Assembly: GCA_020137815.1 (NCBI GenBank)
Contig: CM035360.1
Location: 7,633,743-7,697,742 of the forward strand
Origin: Hormiphora californensis
Taxonomy: Eukaryota; Ctenophora; Tentaculata; Cydippida; Pleurobrachiidae
Direction of reading: 5' to 3'
Length of the DNA: 64,000 bases
Shown piece after piece: positions 46,318 to 58,314 of this stretch. A model generated the notes under the pieces. It searched no databases. It was not told the origin of the DNA and saw only the letters and a program-made list of their open reading frames with translations. The position numbers and the translations under genes were made by a program. Each line of letters opens with the position of its first letter. Within the stretch, counting starts at the first letter, position 1.

Positions 46318-46784
46318 ACGTCACTACCCTAACAACATTTGTTTCAGGTTGATTGCCAATAACACTCAGTGTATGTTGTCTAGTGGGTACATACAATCCT
46401 CTTCCTTATGTCAGAATACACCTCTTAACCACACGTTGTAATGTGACACCACATTCTCTGTGTATAATCTTTTGTGCTACTTCACCATATATTTGAAGTA
46501 TTTCTTCTCTACAATCCCACTGCTTCTCAAGAATTTGAATCGTTACGTCACTCAGAGTTGGTGCCCTAATTTGGTAACATCGTGATCTAACATGATGAAG
46601 AAGAGATCGGTAAGTTTCCGGTAACTTGATCACCACACCGCCCTCTACAAATTCTATTGTCCCCACTGTACATCATTGTTTTGAGTTTTCTTTGCTTCAC
46701 CCTTTGAGGCTTTCATCACTGTTTGTGTGTGTTTGTGCTATGAAATCCAAGGTACAATTAAATAGTTCTCCTAATCTTTTGATT
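46318..46784. other. Intergenic region
   Basis: Holds an 86-residue minus-strand ORF (46406-46666; LPETYRSLLHHVRSRCYQIR) that I cannot assign. It may be a transposon remnant. The missing 5' exons of the DENND2 gene could also lie here or further left, but none is recognisable. Confidence 0.35.
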
Positions 46785-47095
46785 ATAGTTCTTGTGTTTA
46801 TTGGACAAGTTAGACTCGCTGGATATTATTGGATGAAACCAGATATTTCGGTGTTTAACACCATCATCAGTAGTAGCTCAAATTAATTTGTTTAAAGTAG
46901 TGTTGAAAAGTTTGAAAGTTTCAAACTTTTCAACACTACTTTAAACAAATTAATTTGAGCTACTACTGATGATGGTGTTAAACACCGAAATATCTGGTTT
47001 CATCCAATAATATCCAGCGAGTCTAACTTGTCCAATAAACACAAGAACTATTATCAATCATGAGACTCAAGAATAGTCAAGCGCTACATTATTTG
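46785..47095 (-). mobile_element. Palindromic insertion with 13-bp direct repeats (SINE-like)
   Basis: Flanked by TAATCTTTTGATT at 46772-46784 and 47096-47108. The palindrome has arms of about 130 bp centred near 46918, and a tail at about 47054-47095. On the minus strand the tail reads GTAGCGCTTGACT ... TTGAGTCTCATGATTG, close to parts of a tRNA. Same design as 36595-36787. Confidence 0.65.
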
Positions 47096-47139
47096 TAATC
47101 TTTTGATTCTCTTGATTATGTTTCACACCCTCCCTCCAG

Positions 47140-50093
47140 CTTCCCCTTCAGTTCAAGGGATCCAATGCAGCTGTTAGTTTACCAGTGGTGTTACCCCGGG
47201 GTGATAGCAGAAAGAACCTCCGGAGAACAGAGCAACCCACCTTGTCAAGGATGAAGAAACTGGGGAAGAAAGATGTTCTAGATGTACCATTCTTTGATAG
47301 GTAACCATGTTAACAACTTGTTAACCTCGTTACCATGTTAACACTGCCAATCATTCAGGTTGATCGTTGTGAGGTTGAGGGATGAAGGAGGGGTGTTTGT
47401 TCCCTACATCCACTACTCCTACCCTGTGCCTGAGGTAGAGACTCAACCTGCCCTCCCTCTCTTTTGCTTTCCTGACTCGGATAAGATAACAGAAGGTTCG
47501 TACTGGGGCAGAGAAATGTGGGATGGGAAACAGGGACATATATGGGGTGACAGGAGTCAGGACACAAGGTGACAGGAAAGGGGAGGAAGCTGGGGCACGA
47601 TGATTTCCTTTTAACCCCCTTCTTTCCTCAGCTAATACGGGTGTTGGCAGTAGCTACTCCTTTGTGCTGACTGACGTGACTGGAGAAAGGCAACATGGGT
47701 ACTGTAAGAGAGTGAAATCCCGGGACTCTTGTCAGCCCCAGGTAACAATCTCCCATTAATTACCTCTAGCTCTGCTTTTAGAAAGATTCCCACATAACAA
47801 CTATACTTCATCTTTCCTTATTGTAGGTGTACTGTATTATTAGTAAACTGGGTTGTTTCTCCCTGTATGGTCGACTACTTACAAAACTAGAGGAGCTCCA
47901 TTCAGTGTCTGATGCGGCGGTTAAGGGGTTCCTAGCTGGTTGCGTTTCACAGTGTGTGCCAGCCCCTGGTTCTAAAATAACTGTGACCCAACTTAACCAC
48001 AAAACAGGTACTAAACCAGGAGGCTAGACTTGACACTTTAGACTGGTATAATAGTAACTAGAACATGTTGTTCCATTTAGACTGCTGTTCGGGTCGTCAC
48101 ACGAGACAGTCTGAAAAAATAGGGAACTTAGGGAAGAATTTAATACTTGGTCTCTTGATATGTTACATCGGGGTTACATCCCACTCCAGGACAGTTTGAG
48201 AACGTGGTGATAGAGAGACCCATGGATGGACAGAGATTAGAACATGTTCAACTTGGATACCTCTTCCAATTCCTACAAATAGATCAGGTATGTGTTACTA
48301 GAGAAGAGCTCGACGACATGCATTCACTTCTCCAGTTCATTTTCCTCTAGATCTAACACTCCCTACTTTTCAAGGTGATCCAGTTATTTGCAAGTGTGTT
48401 GTTAGAACGCCGCATCCTAATATCTTCCTCCCACCATCACCTCTCCAAATTGAGCAGCTGTGTGTCCTGCATGGCTACCCTCACCTACCCCCTCCATTGG
48501 GAGTGTATCTTTATACCCATGTTACCACGACAAATGATACATGTGAGTAGGGGGCGGTGAAATACTTTGTTGTCTTACTCAACAAGAAAAACTGGGAGCC
48601 ACATTTTGATTATTCTTGAACTGCTCCATCTAGTCTACAGTTCTGACACTAACACGTTGTCTCCTCTCCAGGCTGTGTTAGCCCCAACCCCCTTCCTGAT
48701 TGGGGCCCTAACTGAAGATCTAAAGGAAGTTGAGAGGGATCTGGCACACGAAGAGGAACCAATGCTGCATTTCAATCTGGATACTGGACAACTTATTAGG
48801 TATTACTGATTTTCCAGTATTTACTAGCAGTACTTGTTATAATAGTCTTGGTTGATGGCTAGCCCATGGCTAGGTTGCCTATAATTGACTTATTATTCCT
48901 TGTATAATTGGTACCTTCCTAATCTTCATTTCTCAAATCTAACCCTCCTATCCCCTGTACAGTTGTTATGGTGACGAAGAGAGTCTGCTGCCACACAAAT
49001 CACGTGACATGTTGAGATCTGCTCTGGAGGAGACGGTACAGAATCTGGGACAGGATGTAGACAAGAACAATCTGGCTATCTCACAAGTGTTTCTCCTCTT
49101 CATGTACAAACTACTAGGACACTACAAGAACCATCTGGTATGTTGACATGTGATGTTAGTTACGAACTACTGCTGTGTTATTCAGTTTAATTTTCTTGGT
49201 AGCTCTGACAGTGGCAGTGGAACCTGATTTAGAGTATGACCAGGATGATCAAGCGTCGATCCTAAAAACATCGGGGGCAAGCAAGTGGCATCGGAATTTC
49301 TTAGTCTCACAAGGGCTCTGAACTCAGTACACTCAGCCCCGGTGATACCAGGGGCACGGAGAAGTTGCGAAAAAATAACCTGATTTAGATTTTTTTTTTT
49401 GAGACTTCCCCGTGCTAACATTTGTCACTCCCTGTATTACATAACATGTACCTGTGTCCACGGTTTGACAGATGTTAACTCTGCAGCCACATGATTAACC
49501 CCGGTAGTAGGGCCGGAATACTGCCTTTGGGTACCCAATCACTGGTACACTACCTAATCAAGCGGGTAGTATAGTTACCTGTCTGGCGACGCCGCCCCGT
49601 TCTGAACGCATCATCTCGGGATCTGTCGCCGCCAGTCAAGTAGTTACAGTATAAAGTCAAGCAAGCTTGAAACTGGCATAGCATACGACGGTACAACTTA
49701 TTGCACTTCCCAGCACAGATGTATATTGGGTTCGGGGATGAAGCTGGCAAGGTCAATGTTCGTGATGCTGCATTTTGTGTTCATGATTGTCAAGGAGTGA
49801 GCGCCATTTGCTGTTCAACCTGATTTAGATTATTGATCGACATTTCTCACAGTTTATTAATCTGTTTATTCTCTCACTAGATTGATTTTCACGGTCACAG
49901 AGAGGTGGATTTGACTACCTTTATACCAGCAACGAGGCGTTACCTCCGACCCCTCATGGACAAAGTATCTGAAACCCAAGCTCTCAGCGTCTTCTCCATC
50001 AACATTTGTGACCCTCGGGAATTTGAACAGTTCAAAACTCTAACAGAGGAGAGACACGCTAGCCAATCACACTGGCGTAGAACTTTTAGTTGA
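47140..50093 (+). CDS. DENND2: DENN-domain Rab GEF, DENND2 family (5' partial)
   Basis: Exons 47140-47300, 47359-47495, 47632-47741, 47827-48007, 48190-48287, 48375-48542, 48672-48799, 48963-49137 and 49881-50093; 456 codons. The first exon begins at a splice acceptor without an ATG, so N-terminal exons are missing or unrecognised. uDENN: DRLIVVRLRDEGG, CFPDSDK, YSFVLTDVTGERQHGYCKR. cDENN: VYCIISKLGCFSLYGRLL, ERPMDG, LFASVLLERRILISS, LTYPLHWECIFIPMLPRQMI, APTPFLIGAL. dDENN: VFLLFMYKLLGHY. These match DENND2 proteins, which activate Rab9 or related Rabs in endosomal traffic. The stop at 50093 ends in HWRRTFS. The last intron (49138-49880) contains no gene. Confidence 0.9.
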
Positions 50094-51211
50094 GGAATAT
50101 TGTTGGTTTAATTTCTATGTTTTAATTTTACAAGATCAGGATGTGAATTGATTGTTGTAAATTTTAATCGATCTTTCATTCTTTGTTAGAAATATCTGCC
50201 TCTATCATTTGTTGCACGCGAGAATACTGAAAGTGCGAAGCGCTTTCTAATGCACGTTGAGTTATGAGCCGCGCGTTCGATGTTTTCAAGCAATCTTCAA
50301 ATAAAAATCCCACTCACTGGCAAAAACGTTTTTAAAAAACACCTCTTTCAAACTTTTTGAGGCGAAAATTTAGAATCCGGCTGTCTTTGTGCCATAATAC
50401 CTAAAGTTTATATGTGCCAGGTGGTATTAGTGGGTCATAATTACTGGTTAGACCGTAAAGTGTTACTTTTATTTCCATACCATTCCCCTGAGCCCCAGGG
50501 GTGTAGGAATGATTTTTCAAGTGAGGGGGCGAAGTCACGTGACCAATTACAGCGCTGGCCAGCGCCCAAGAAATTTTTTTTTGAGCAAGATTTAGTCACC
50601 TATTCCATTGCATTTACTGTACATCGGGCGGAGCGACAGCGGAGCCCGAGAAAATTTTTAGGGTTTTGAGTCAAAAAGTTATGATTTCGTCATTTGGGAG
50701 TGAGTGTTGACTGTTGGCGACAAAAGTGAGGGGGCGAACCTGGCCAAAAGTGGGGGGCGGCCGCCCCCTCGCCCCCCCCCTATTCCTACACCCCTGCTGA
50801 GCCCGCCTTTGCCGCCCAAAAAGAGATGCACTTTTTGGTGGACGGTAACGTTTTGATCTGAGAGTGATTTGTGATTACACTGGAATGATGCAGTTGTAGA
50901 AAAATGTCTTAGTCGACAGCTGATGTTCAAGTGACACTTTTCATTCGAGTCATCGGTTCTGTAATCGTATGCTCCGATGCTTTAGAGAATCCGGAACCGG
51001 ACCGGAAGGCAGAATCGTTAGATTAGTCAGTATGTTTAAAACATTTAAATATTACTCTAACAGTTAAGGATATAAAGTGGAATATTAAGTTTTATGTTGA
51101 TGTGGATCGTGTTCTGCATCAAATGTGATGATTGGTCATTTAATTGAGGCTGGGGCTGTTAAAATTTAAATCTTCAAATTCAATTTTTGTTCAAATTTCA
51201 ACTCTTTAAAT
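50094..51211. other. Intergenic region with one hAT MITE
   Basis: AT-rich, convergent space between DENND2 and the kringle gene. Apart from the MITE at 50496-50796 I see no gene. Confidence 0.5.
50496..50796. mobile_element. hAT-type MITE, 301 bp
   Basis: Terminal inverted repeats CAGGGGTGTAGGAAT and ATTCCTACACCCCTG, flanked by a perfect 8-bp target duplication CTGAGCCC (50488-50495 and 50797-50804), the hAT signature. No transposase. Confidence 0.92.
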
Positions 51212-51707
51212 CTACTTTAAATCTACATTAGTAAGTTTTTCAACTATATTTCTGGTTGGCTCCTCTCCACAGTGAGGAACTTCACAGTATTCCCACCTGC
51301 GGGCAGGGTTCACGGTATAGCACCATGCACCACCTGGCTCATTATCTGGGTTTCTGCAGTAATTGTGGTTACCCAGACCCTTCCCTGGCTTCCTGAAACA
51401 ATGTGAAACTTGTTGAGAGTGAATGATATTAAGCCTTAATTCTTGACTTGCTGGACCTTCTCTCTGACCGTGTACAAATTTGTACTTATCAAATAAATTT
51501 GATTTCTCTGGATAATACTTACTTGGAAGGCCTGTTTCCGTGGTTATGGGGTTTTTGACTGGACCACTTCTGACAATGAAACCCCTTCTTAGTTTTACTG
51601 ATTGTACCCCTGTAATCTTTCTGAAATTTACCACTACCACATTGGAGGTTTCCAGCCGCCAGAGTTGCTAAAGTTCCAAACATTAGTAACAAAAGTAAAG
51701 CTTTCAT
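51212..51707 (-). CDS. Small secreted single-kringle protein
   Basis: Exons 51707-51523 and 51392-51212; 121 residues. Signal peptide [19 protein letters not shown], then one kringle: [45 protein letters not shown] and WEYCEVPHC with the expected six Cys. The tail is [17 protein letters not shown]. Kringles bind protein or lysine ligands; most are parts of large proteases or receptors, so a stand-alone secreted kringle is unusual and its role is not known. It lies next to the CAP gene on the same strand. No TATA box or strong leader acceptor precedes it. Confidence 0.88.
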
Positions 51708-52206
51708 TCTGATCGTGAAAACAGATTAAAGTTGACGCTGTCTAAGCAATATGTTTCATCAAAACATAACGATAAAAAGTAATTAGTAAAAGGCACTGAA
51801 ACAAAATACAGCAGCTAGCAACTCTGGTATACACCGTCAGGTAAACGATATCTAACACAACAACTACATTGTAGCATATCACAGAACAAAGAGGTCTGTG
51901 CCAGTACTCAACTTGCATTTTTTCATAAACTGCATTATATGCCCCACTTCATCCCTTTCAGGCTTCCTACTGGTCAGTGGTCTCCATTCTCGTTTAAATC
52001 TATAAGTTTTCTGTATTTGTCAATGGCTGTTAGCAACACTCGATAGATTTTAACATCCTCAAAAGATCACGGTCTACCAGAGACACACCGTCATAGCTTG
52101 GGACGCCCCATGGAGCCCCATTTGTTCATCAATTTTAGAAGAAAACGTCACTTTTAGCAAATTTCACAAAAGAATTATTAATTACACAATTTGATCACTC
52201 AAATCT
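51708..52206. other. Intergenic region
   Basis: Nothing recognised between the CAP stop and the kringle start; it should hold the kringle promoter. Confidence 0.4.
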
Positions 52207-53051
52207 CTATTTTCTGGGTCTCTTCACATTTCTTCTGAACTCTCCCAGATAGTTTCCTTTGGGGAGGTACTGACAACACACCCACACCTTGTTATCATAC
52301 TCCCCATACCCGCATCCTATCTCCCTGGTCGCTCTCCACACTACTTGGGTGAAGTGCCCATACCCACCACCTGGATATATGGGTGTTAGTTGACGGGGGC
52401 TATACTCCCCCTCCTTTAGAACTGGATGTGAGAGAAAGAAGAATCATACGTTTAAATTCTTCTTTCTCTCACCGCCAGTTCTAAAGGAGGGGGAGTAGTT
52501 GGCCCCTCTCGGCCACTGTATTGGTGATAAAATAACTAAAATAACTAAAATCAGACAGATTATGAATTAACAGATCTACTTACTAAAGAATTGTTGGGGT
52601 GTTTTGGTCTCCTTCCTGTAAGTGTACTTCTTCTCCTCATCAGTATACCACGCATTCGTTACTCTTTTAAAGGCTTTCATCAGTGGGATGTTGGTAGATT
52701 TGTAGAGATTCTCCCCTGGAAAGTTGTCATTTCATATCACGACAGAGGATTGATAGTGGAAAAGGCGGACTGGGTGAAAACCCACCCTATCTACCTAGAG
52801 AACATATATAATCTGCTTGATTACATACCTACGTCATTACCACTCGATTCAAGAATATCATTCTCAGCGAGGTAGTTACAGAAATCAGAAGATGATTCTG
52901 CAAGGTCCTCACTCCAGCTCAGTTTCTCAGCCCTGTGTTTCTTCCTATACTTGTTGTGCTCTCTCAACATCACCTTCCTGAGCCTCTTGTTCTCTCTCTT
53001 CCCAGCAATACACAGTCCTATCAGGAACAAACAGAGAACAACAACTCTCAT
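52207..53051 (-). CDS. Secreted CAP/SCP-domain protein
   Basis: Exons 53051-52829, 52715-52584 and 52421-52207; 189 residues. Signal peptide MRVVVLCLFLIGLCIAG, then the CAP (CRISP/Antigen 5/PR-1) fold: LREHNKYRKKH, LSWSEDLAESS, GENLY, AWYTDE, GGGYGHFTQVVWRATREIGC and KVWVCCQYLPKGNYLGEF. The conserved His and Glu of the CAP cavity are present. CAP proteins are secreted and act in signalling, defence or lipid binding; there is no further domain, so the role is open. Exon 3's acceptor sits inside an inverted repeat (52401-52497). The start is at the signal peptide; KDM1B begins 280 bp away on the other strand. Confidence 0.9.
52401..52497. repeat. Inverted repeat over a splice acceptor of the CAP gene
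   Basis: Arms of about 43 bp (52401-52443 and 52456-52497) with an 11-nt loop. One arm is the end of intron 2 plus the start of exon 3; the other is its inverted copy deeper in the intron. The transcript can fold so that the 3' splice site is paired. Confidence 0.8.
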
Positions 53052-53330
53052 GGCAGTCCAAACTAGTTAAAGTATTGAAACCTCAAGGTCAAATCAGTTG
53101 TTAGAAAAGAATGATTGCTACACATTGTTTAGGCTAGTAGTTCTCTGTTATTATTAAAGTTTCGACCTTATTTTCCCATGCAATATTATTTGGTTACGAA
53201 GTTACTGGCGGGCTCGCGTGGAGGGGTAATTTCATTACCAAGTACTAACCATGTTATTATCACTACATATTATACAATTAGAACTTCATTCAGATCTAAA
53301 CAAACTCCCTCTCTTGTTACAGCCCAGTAC

Positions 53331-56300
53331 ATGTTAGGTTCTATGTCAGAGAGACCTAAACGGAAGAAGCTGGATGATGCGGGGTGTGGGAGGGCGGGCT
53401 GCCACGCTCCTGAGGGGGTAACGTGTGTTGTTGCAGTGGCGTGTAAAGAGACTGAGGCTCCAGATAACTACTTCTACCATATTTCAGATTCAGAACATGT
53501 TTGCAGCAAGTGTTCTAATTATTATTACCGGTAAGAGTTAATAGTTAAAGAGAAACAACGATTTTGCAGTACTAATATTCAATTATTCGGTAAGAGTTAC
53601 ACCAAAACTGTCCCGCTATAGGTGCACCAGGGTCCAGGATCAGATCCCCAGTCATCTATAACATCCTGGCCTGGTGAAATGCAACTTGTTACCCTCTAGG
53701 TCTGATAATAAAACTTGTTCCCCCCTAGGTCCCATGCTACATCATGTCCCCCTCAGGTCTGATAAACCAGGTCACACAGAGTTCAATGCGTGGCGTGAGA
53801 AGTGGCGCACTACCAGTAAATGTGCCCCAGTCACCAAGCTGTTTCTAACAGAGGAGATACTACCATATTGGACCCAGTGTAGTTTGTGTCTGAGGTGGAG
53901 GCAGCTACCCAAGGGGGTGGATCTTACCAAGATAAAGCAGGAGACTTGGAGTTGTCTGGACATGGAGGTAGGGTGTGTGACAGTTTATATTTTAACTGAA
54001 AATAACGATCAATTGATTGTTTTTAGCCACATTGTCAATAAAGAAACTAAAACTCCTCGTTGAGGTTTTAGTTCCACACAATTACTTTCTTCCGAACCAT
54101 CAACTTCCCAATTGTTCGGTTAAGTTATAAATCCCGCTGTATCCAGTATCCCATCAGTTATCATGCGATGAGATAGAATCAGCAGATGTCCGTCTGGTAA
54201 CTGGGTCTACCTGGTTAGAGAAACTAACAGTCCCACCCCTACTGAAGAACTCTCCCGCTGAACCCTTCCTGGTACACTACTTTAGTGATGGGGTGGGGAT
54301 GTCAGGGGGAGCAGGTCAAACAGCCAGGGCAGAGGAAGATGTCATTGCAGAACCAGGTAAGAGAGCCGTTGGGGATCAGAGTTTTTCTTGTAAATTGTCC
54401 AACTTAACAACTTTTTATCACGGCAGTGTTAGTTGATGCTAACATTCCCCTTCCCCACTAATACTCCCTCTCCCCACAACAGTGGTTCTGAAGGGTCCCC
54501 TGGATGGCAACTTTAAACCGTTTAATCAGCCTGGACAGCAGGGTAAAGCACTCTGCTTTAGACCTGATATCATGGAGACTGATGAAGAGAGAACATTCCC
54601 TGAATTCAAACGGTAATTACATCTCAGAGGGGGGAGCCGAGTCGAGAGATATACATACTGTCATCGACTCATCGGGCGAGAGTCCGAAGACATTTTTAAA
54701 CTTGATCAAGATCAGATATCATGGATCAACTAACATTCACTTTTCACTATTCAGGTTCCAGGTGTTTTATCTGGCTCTCAGGAACCTCATTATAGCAATG
54801 TGGAATCTAGATCCCAGGGAGCACGTGACGGTACAGAGGGTGAAGAGGGCTGTCATAGTTCGTGGAATAGTACGAATCAGGTCGGTAACGTGTTTGTGAA
54901 CAAACAAATTGTTTACCAAAACCAATTTTTCTTTTTCTCTCCTCACAAAATTCTAAAACTAAATCCACCCAACAGGTACAGCTTGGAGGCGATAAGAGTG
55001 GTATCCTTCCTGACTCAGCGGGGTATAATCAATACTGGGGTCTTGCCTCTAACAGTCGACCCAGATACCTTTCTAATCAGTCCTGAGAGGAAACCTAGTA
55101 TTGTGGTAGTTGGGGCGGGTATATCTGGTCTAGCTGCTGCACGGCAACTCCACATGTTCGGGTTAGTGTCGAGACAGATAGATTGTTGAAGGTAAAGATT
55201 TCCCACCTCTATTGTCTCATTACCACTGTAACCTCTAACCCAGCCCCCTCCAGTTTCTACCCCTCTCCCTAGGTACCAAGTTAAGGTGCTAGAGGCCCGG
55301 GATAGGGTGGGTGGAAGGATATGGGACGATCACTCCATGGGGTGTTGTGCTGCTAAGGGGGCTCAGATTATAACAGGGTGCATCAATAACCCATCTACCC
55401 TCATGTGCAAACAGGTATTACAGGAGAGTGATTTTGTACCACCCTGGAATTGTGATTGTTGTTTGTATTGTTTTTCAGGATCATTAAACCACTCTCCCTC
55501 TCTTTAGTTGGGTATCCCCCTGCACCCGATAAAAGACAGTTACTGCCAGCTATTTGAAGAGGACGGGGAGCCCGTAACACAAGATGCAGACCGCAGGGCA
55601 GATCTGCACTTCAATGCCCTGCTAGACGCAGTGGCGGAGTGGAAACTAGAGAGACTGAACCTGTCTAAAACTAAGGGCGGAATTGAAAAACTGGACAGTA
55701 ATAGTACTACAACTGGATCAAAGTAAGCAATATGACACACCACTGGGACTCCAATAAACCAATTTCCAATCCATCTATTCCCGATTTTCCCTATTTCAAC
55801 ATGTTTTACCCCTCCCTTCAGAACCTCATTGGAGGAGAAGCTATCTGAGTTACACCGACTATCAGTAACTCAAGGAAGACAGAGTTTTACTGATGATGAG
55901 AAGCGACTGATACAATTTCATATGAGCAACCTGGAGTACGCGTGTGGGGCATCTCTTAATAAGGTAACTAGCTGCTTGTTGCTATAACTGACAGGTACCT
56001 ACTGGCTTGTCACCACTATAAGAGAGGTGAATGAGGGATGTCAGGATTCAGCGCTGAATGTAGCTACAATCCGCATGTATTGGCAGAATTTAGCGCCACG
56101 GAGCCCCGTGTAGCGGGTAGCGCCATGTAGCTGCTTGTATTTGTATTTTTTAAATCAGTTTACAGTGACAGTATTGCTATTTCTATGCGTTGAAAGTGTG
56201 CGTGTATGCAAGGTGTGGGACAGTGCACGTTTAGCTAAAACTTACACAAGCATGATTATTATTGCTTGTCTTCTCACATCTCCCTCCCTCATCTATCATC

Positions 56301-58016
56301 TAATAACATCCCTCTCTCCCCAGCCGCCTACTTCTTCACCCAGTTCTCCATTTCCTAACCGTTTCTCTATCCCCCTACTTCCCCCCTCCCCACTCTTCAG
56401 GTATCAGCAATGTGGTGGGACCAGAATGAGGAGTATTCACAGTTTACTGGCGACCACTCCTTTATACACAGAGGATACAGCGCCATTACTGATGGACTAG
56501 CTAATGGACTTGATATTGCCCTCAACCAAGAGGTATACAGAGGGGGGAGTTGATCCCTCAATATATTGATGTTTGAACTAAACACTTCAGTTGTGGCTAC
56601 CCGCTACTGTGAAGCTAACCGTGTCCCCTCTGCCCCTCACCAGGTGACAAAGATAGATTACACGGGTGATAAGGTGATAGTGAAGACAAATAAAGATGAG
56701 CACTTGACTGATAAAGTTATAGTGACACTACCTCTAGCTATCCTACAAAGTAGTGATGTAACCTTCACTCCTCTACTACCTGACTGGAAATCCCACTGCA
56801 TCCAGAGGATGGGTGTGGGATGTATAGAAAAGGTATGTCCCCCGCATTACTGATTATTTCTTGGTTTGTCTAACATATCAGACATGCTGTGACATTTTAA
56901 ACGACAAATCGTAAACGTCGTGGGACACGGAGAGACAGACAGTGGCCCCTGTTGGCGGGTTTAGAACCTCACCCTTTACTGTGACGCGCGATGCCTCAGT
57001 AGACCAAATCAGGCGCGCGCACTCCCTAAAAGTACACAAATGTCACACGGCAGTATCAATCAGAACCGGGGCCCACCGGGCTTCTATTCAGAGTCAGTTG
57101 CATGCACGTGCTATCTCTTTCTAGAATGCTAAATTATGACATATTTCTCTGTTTCAGATTGCTATGAAGTTCCCTAAGAATTTCTGGTCTGATAAGATAA
57201 AGGGTTCAGAGTTCTTTGGCCATGTCCCCAGTACAGAAGAGCTGAGAGGGATGTTCACCATTTTCTACGATATAAACACACCGGTGAGTACTTATATCGA
57301 GTAGAGTTGGTGACAAACAATATAACGATAGGTTTTAACTAAATCTACCATCTGGGTAGCTTTGAATACTATGGTTTGACCCCTATACAGAACAAGAAAG
57401 GACCCCATGTGTTGATGAGTGTTATCTGTGGGGATGCAATGTCTTATCGAAAGGAGACATCTTCCTCTAACATTGTCAATAACTGTCTCTCACTGCTACG
57501 AAGCATGTTCCAGGTATGTTTCAACCTATACCATCCCTGTAGCCCCTAGATTACTGCACGATTGGACTGCTCCAACTCTGTTTATAACGAAGAACTAAGC
57601 AAGTTACCCAGTTACCAGCCACTACTTCTAACCTCCCTCGCCAGGATGTACCTAATCCGGATGACTACTGGGTGACTAACTGGTCCAGAGACAGGTTCAG
57701 TAAGATGAGCTACAGTTACATGGGACTCAGCAGTATGGGCAAGGACTACGATCAGATGGCAGCTGATGTGGAGGAGAAGGTGAGGTAGATTTAGATAGTT
57801 AGCCCCCTGAGCTGGGGACAGGGGTTATTTTGTGTAGCTCACATCGAAATTTATTTCGGTAGAGCAGGAGATGTCTGATATTTCCTCTCCCAGGTGTTTT
57901 TCGCTGGTGAGGCAACGAATCGTCGTTTCCCACAGACTGTCACTGGGGCCTACCTCAGCGGTATTAGGGAGGCGTGCAAGATCGTGGAGCGTGGCTATAG
58001 CTCCACGGCATATTGA
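53331..58016 (+). CDS. KDM1B: Lysine-specific histone demethylase LSD2
   Basis: Fifteen exons: 53331-53530, 53757-53967, 54158-54356, 54483-54612, 54755-54880, 54976-55161, 55273-55414, 55508-55722, 55822-55963, 56401-56532, 56644-56832, 57158-57283, 57391-57513, 57645-57779 and 57894-58016; 792 residues (human 822). The N-terminus has the C4H2C2-like and CW zinc fingers ([27 protein letters not shown]), then SWIRM ([14 protein letters not shown]) and the amine oxidase domain ([34 protein letters not shown] with the flavin-site Lys, [20 protein letters not shown]). A FAD-dependent H3K4me1/2 demethylase in the nucleus. The start lies 8 bases after CTCTTGTTACAG; a second ATG at 53343 is possible. 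Exon 2's acceptor is locally duplicated. Confidence 0.95.
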
Positions 58017-58314
58017 GAGGGGCTATAACAGCTCCACAGCTTACTGAGCTACATTTCATGCATTTGATGTTTTGTTGTGCTAAATTTCATTTACTGACTC
58101 TCATGTTTGCTGCTGCTGCTGCAATGTTTTTATCTAAAAAGAGGGCATTTATTTTTATCGTTTATTTAATTTATCCCATTTGACGTTACATCTTATTTTT
58201 CCTACCAGCCCCTTCGTTTCCCTAATCCCCATGATTTATCTTGTTTCAATACTCCCCACACCTCTCAAAACTTCCTAACCCTCATGTACCCTAACCCCCT
58301 GATCTTCATTAGTC

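Noticed and set aside
46406-46666. 86-residue minus-strand ORF as a gene
   Set aside because: No match I can name, no splice context, between two mobile elements.
47140-50093. ARFGEF and DENND2 as one fused gene
   Set aside because: A phase-0 donor at 44564 could join the first DENND2 exon, but the ARFGEF frame ends naturally at 44620 with family-like length, and 2.5 kb of elements lie between. Phase match alone is weak.
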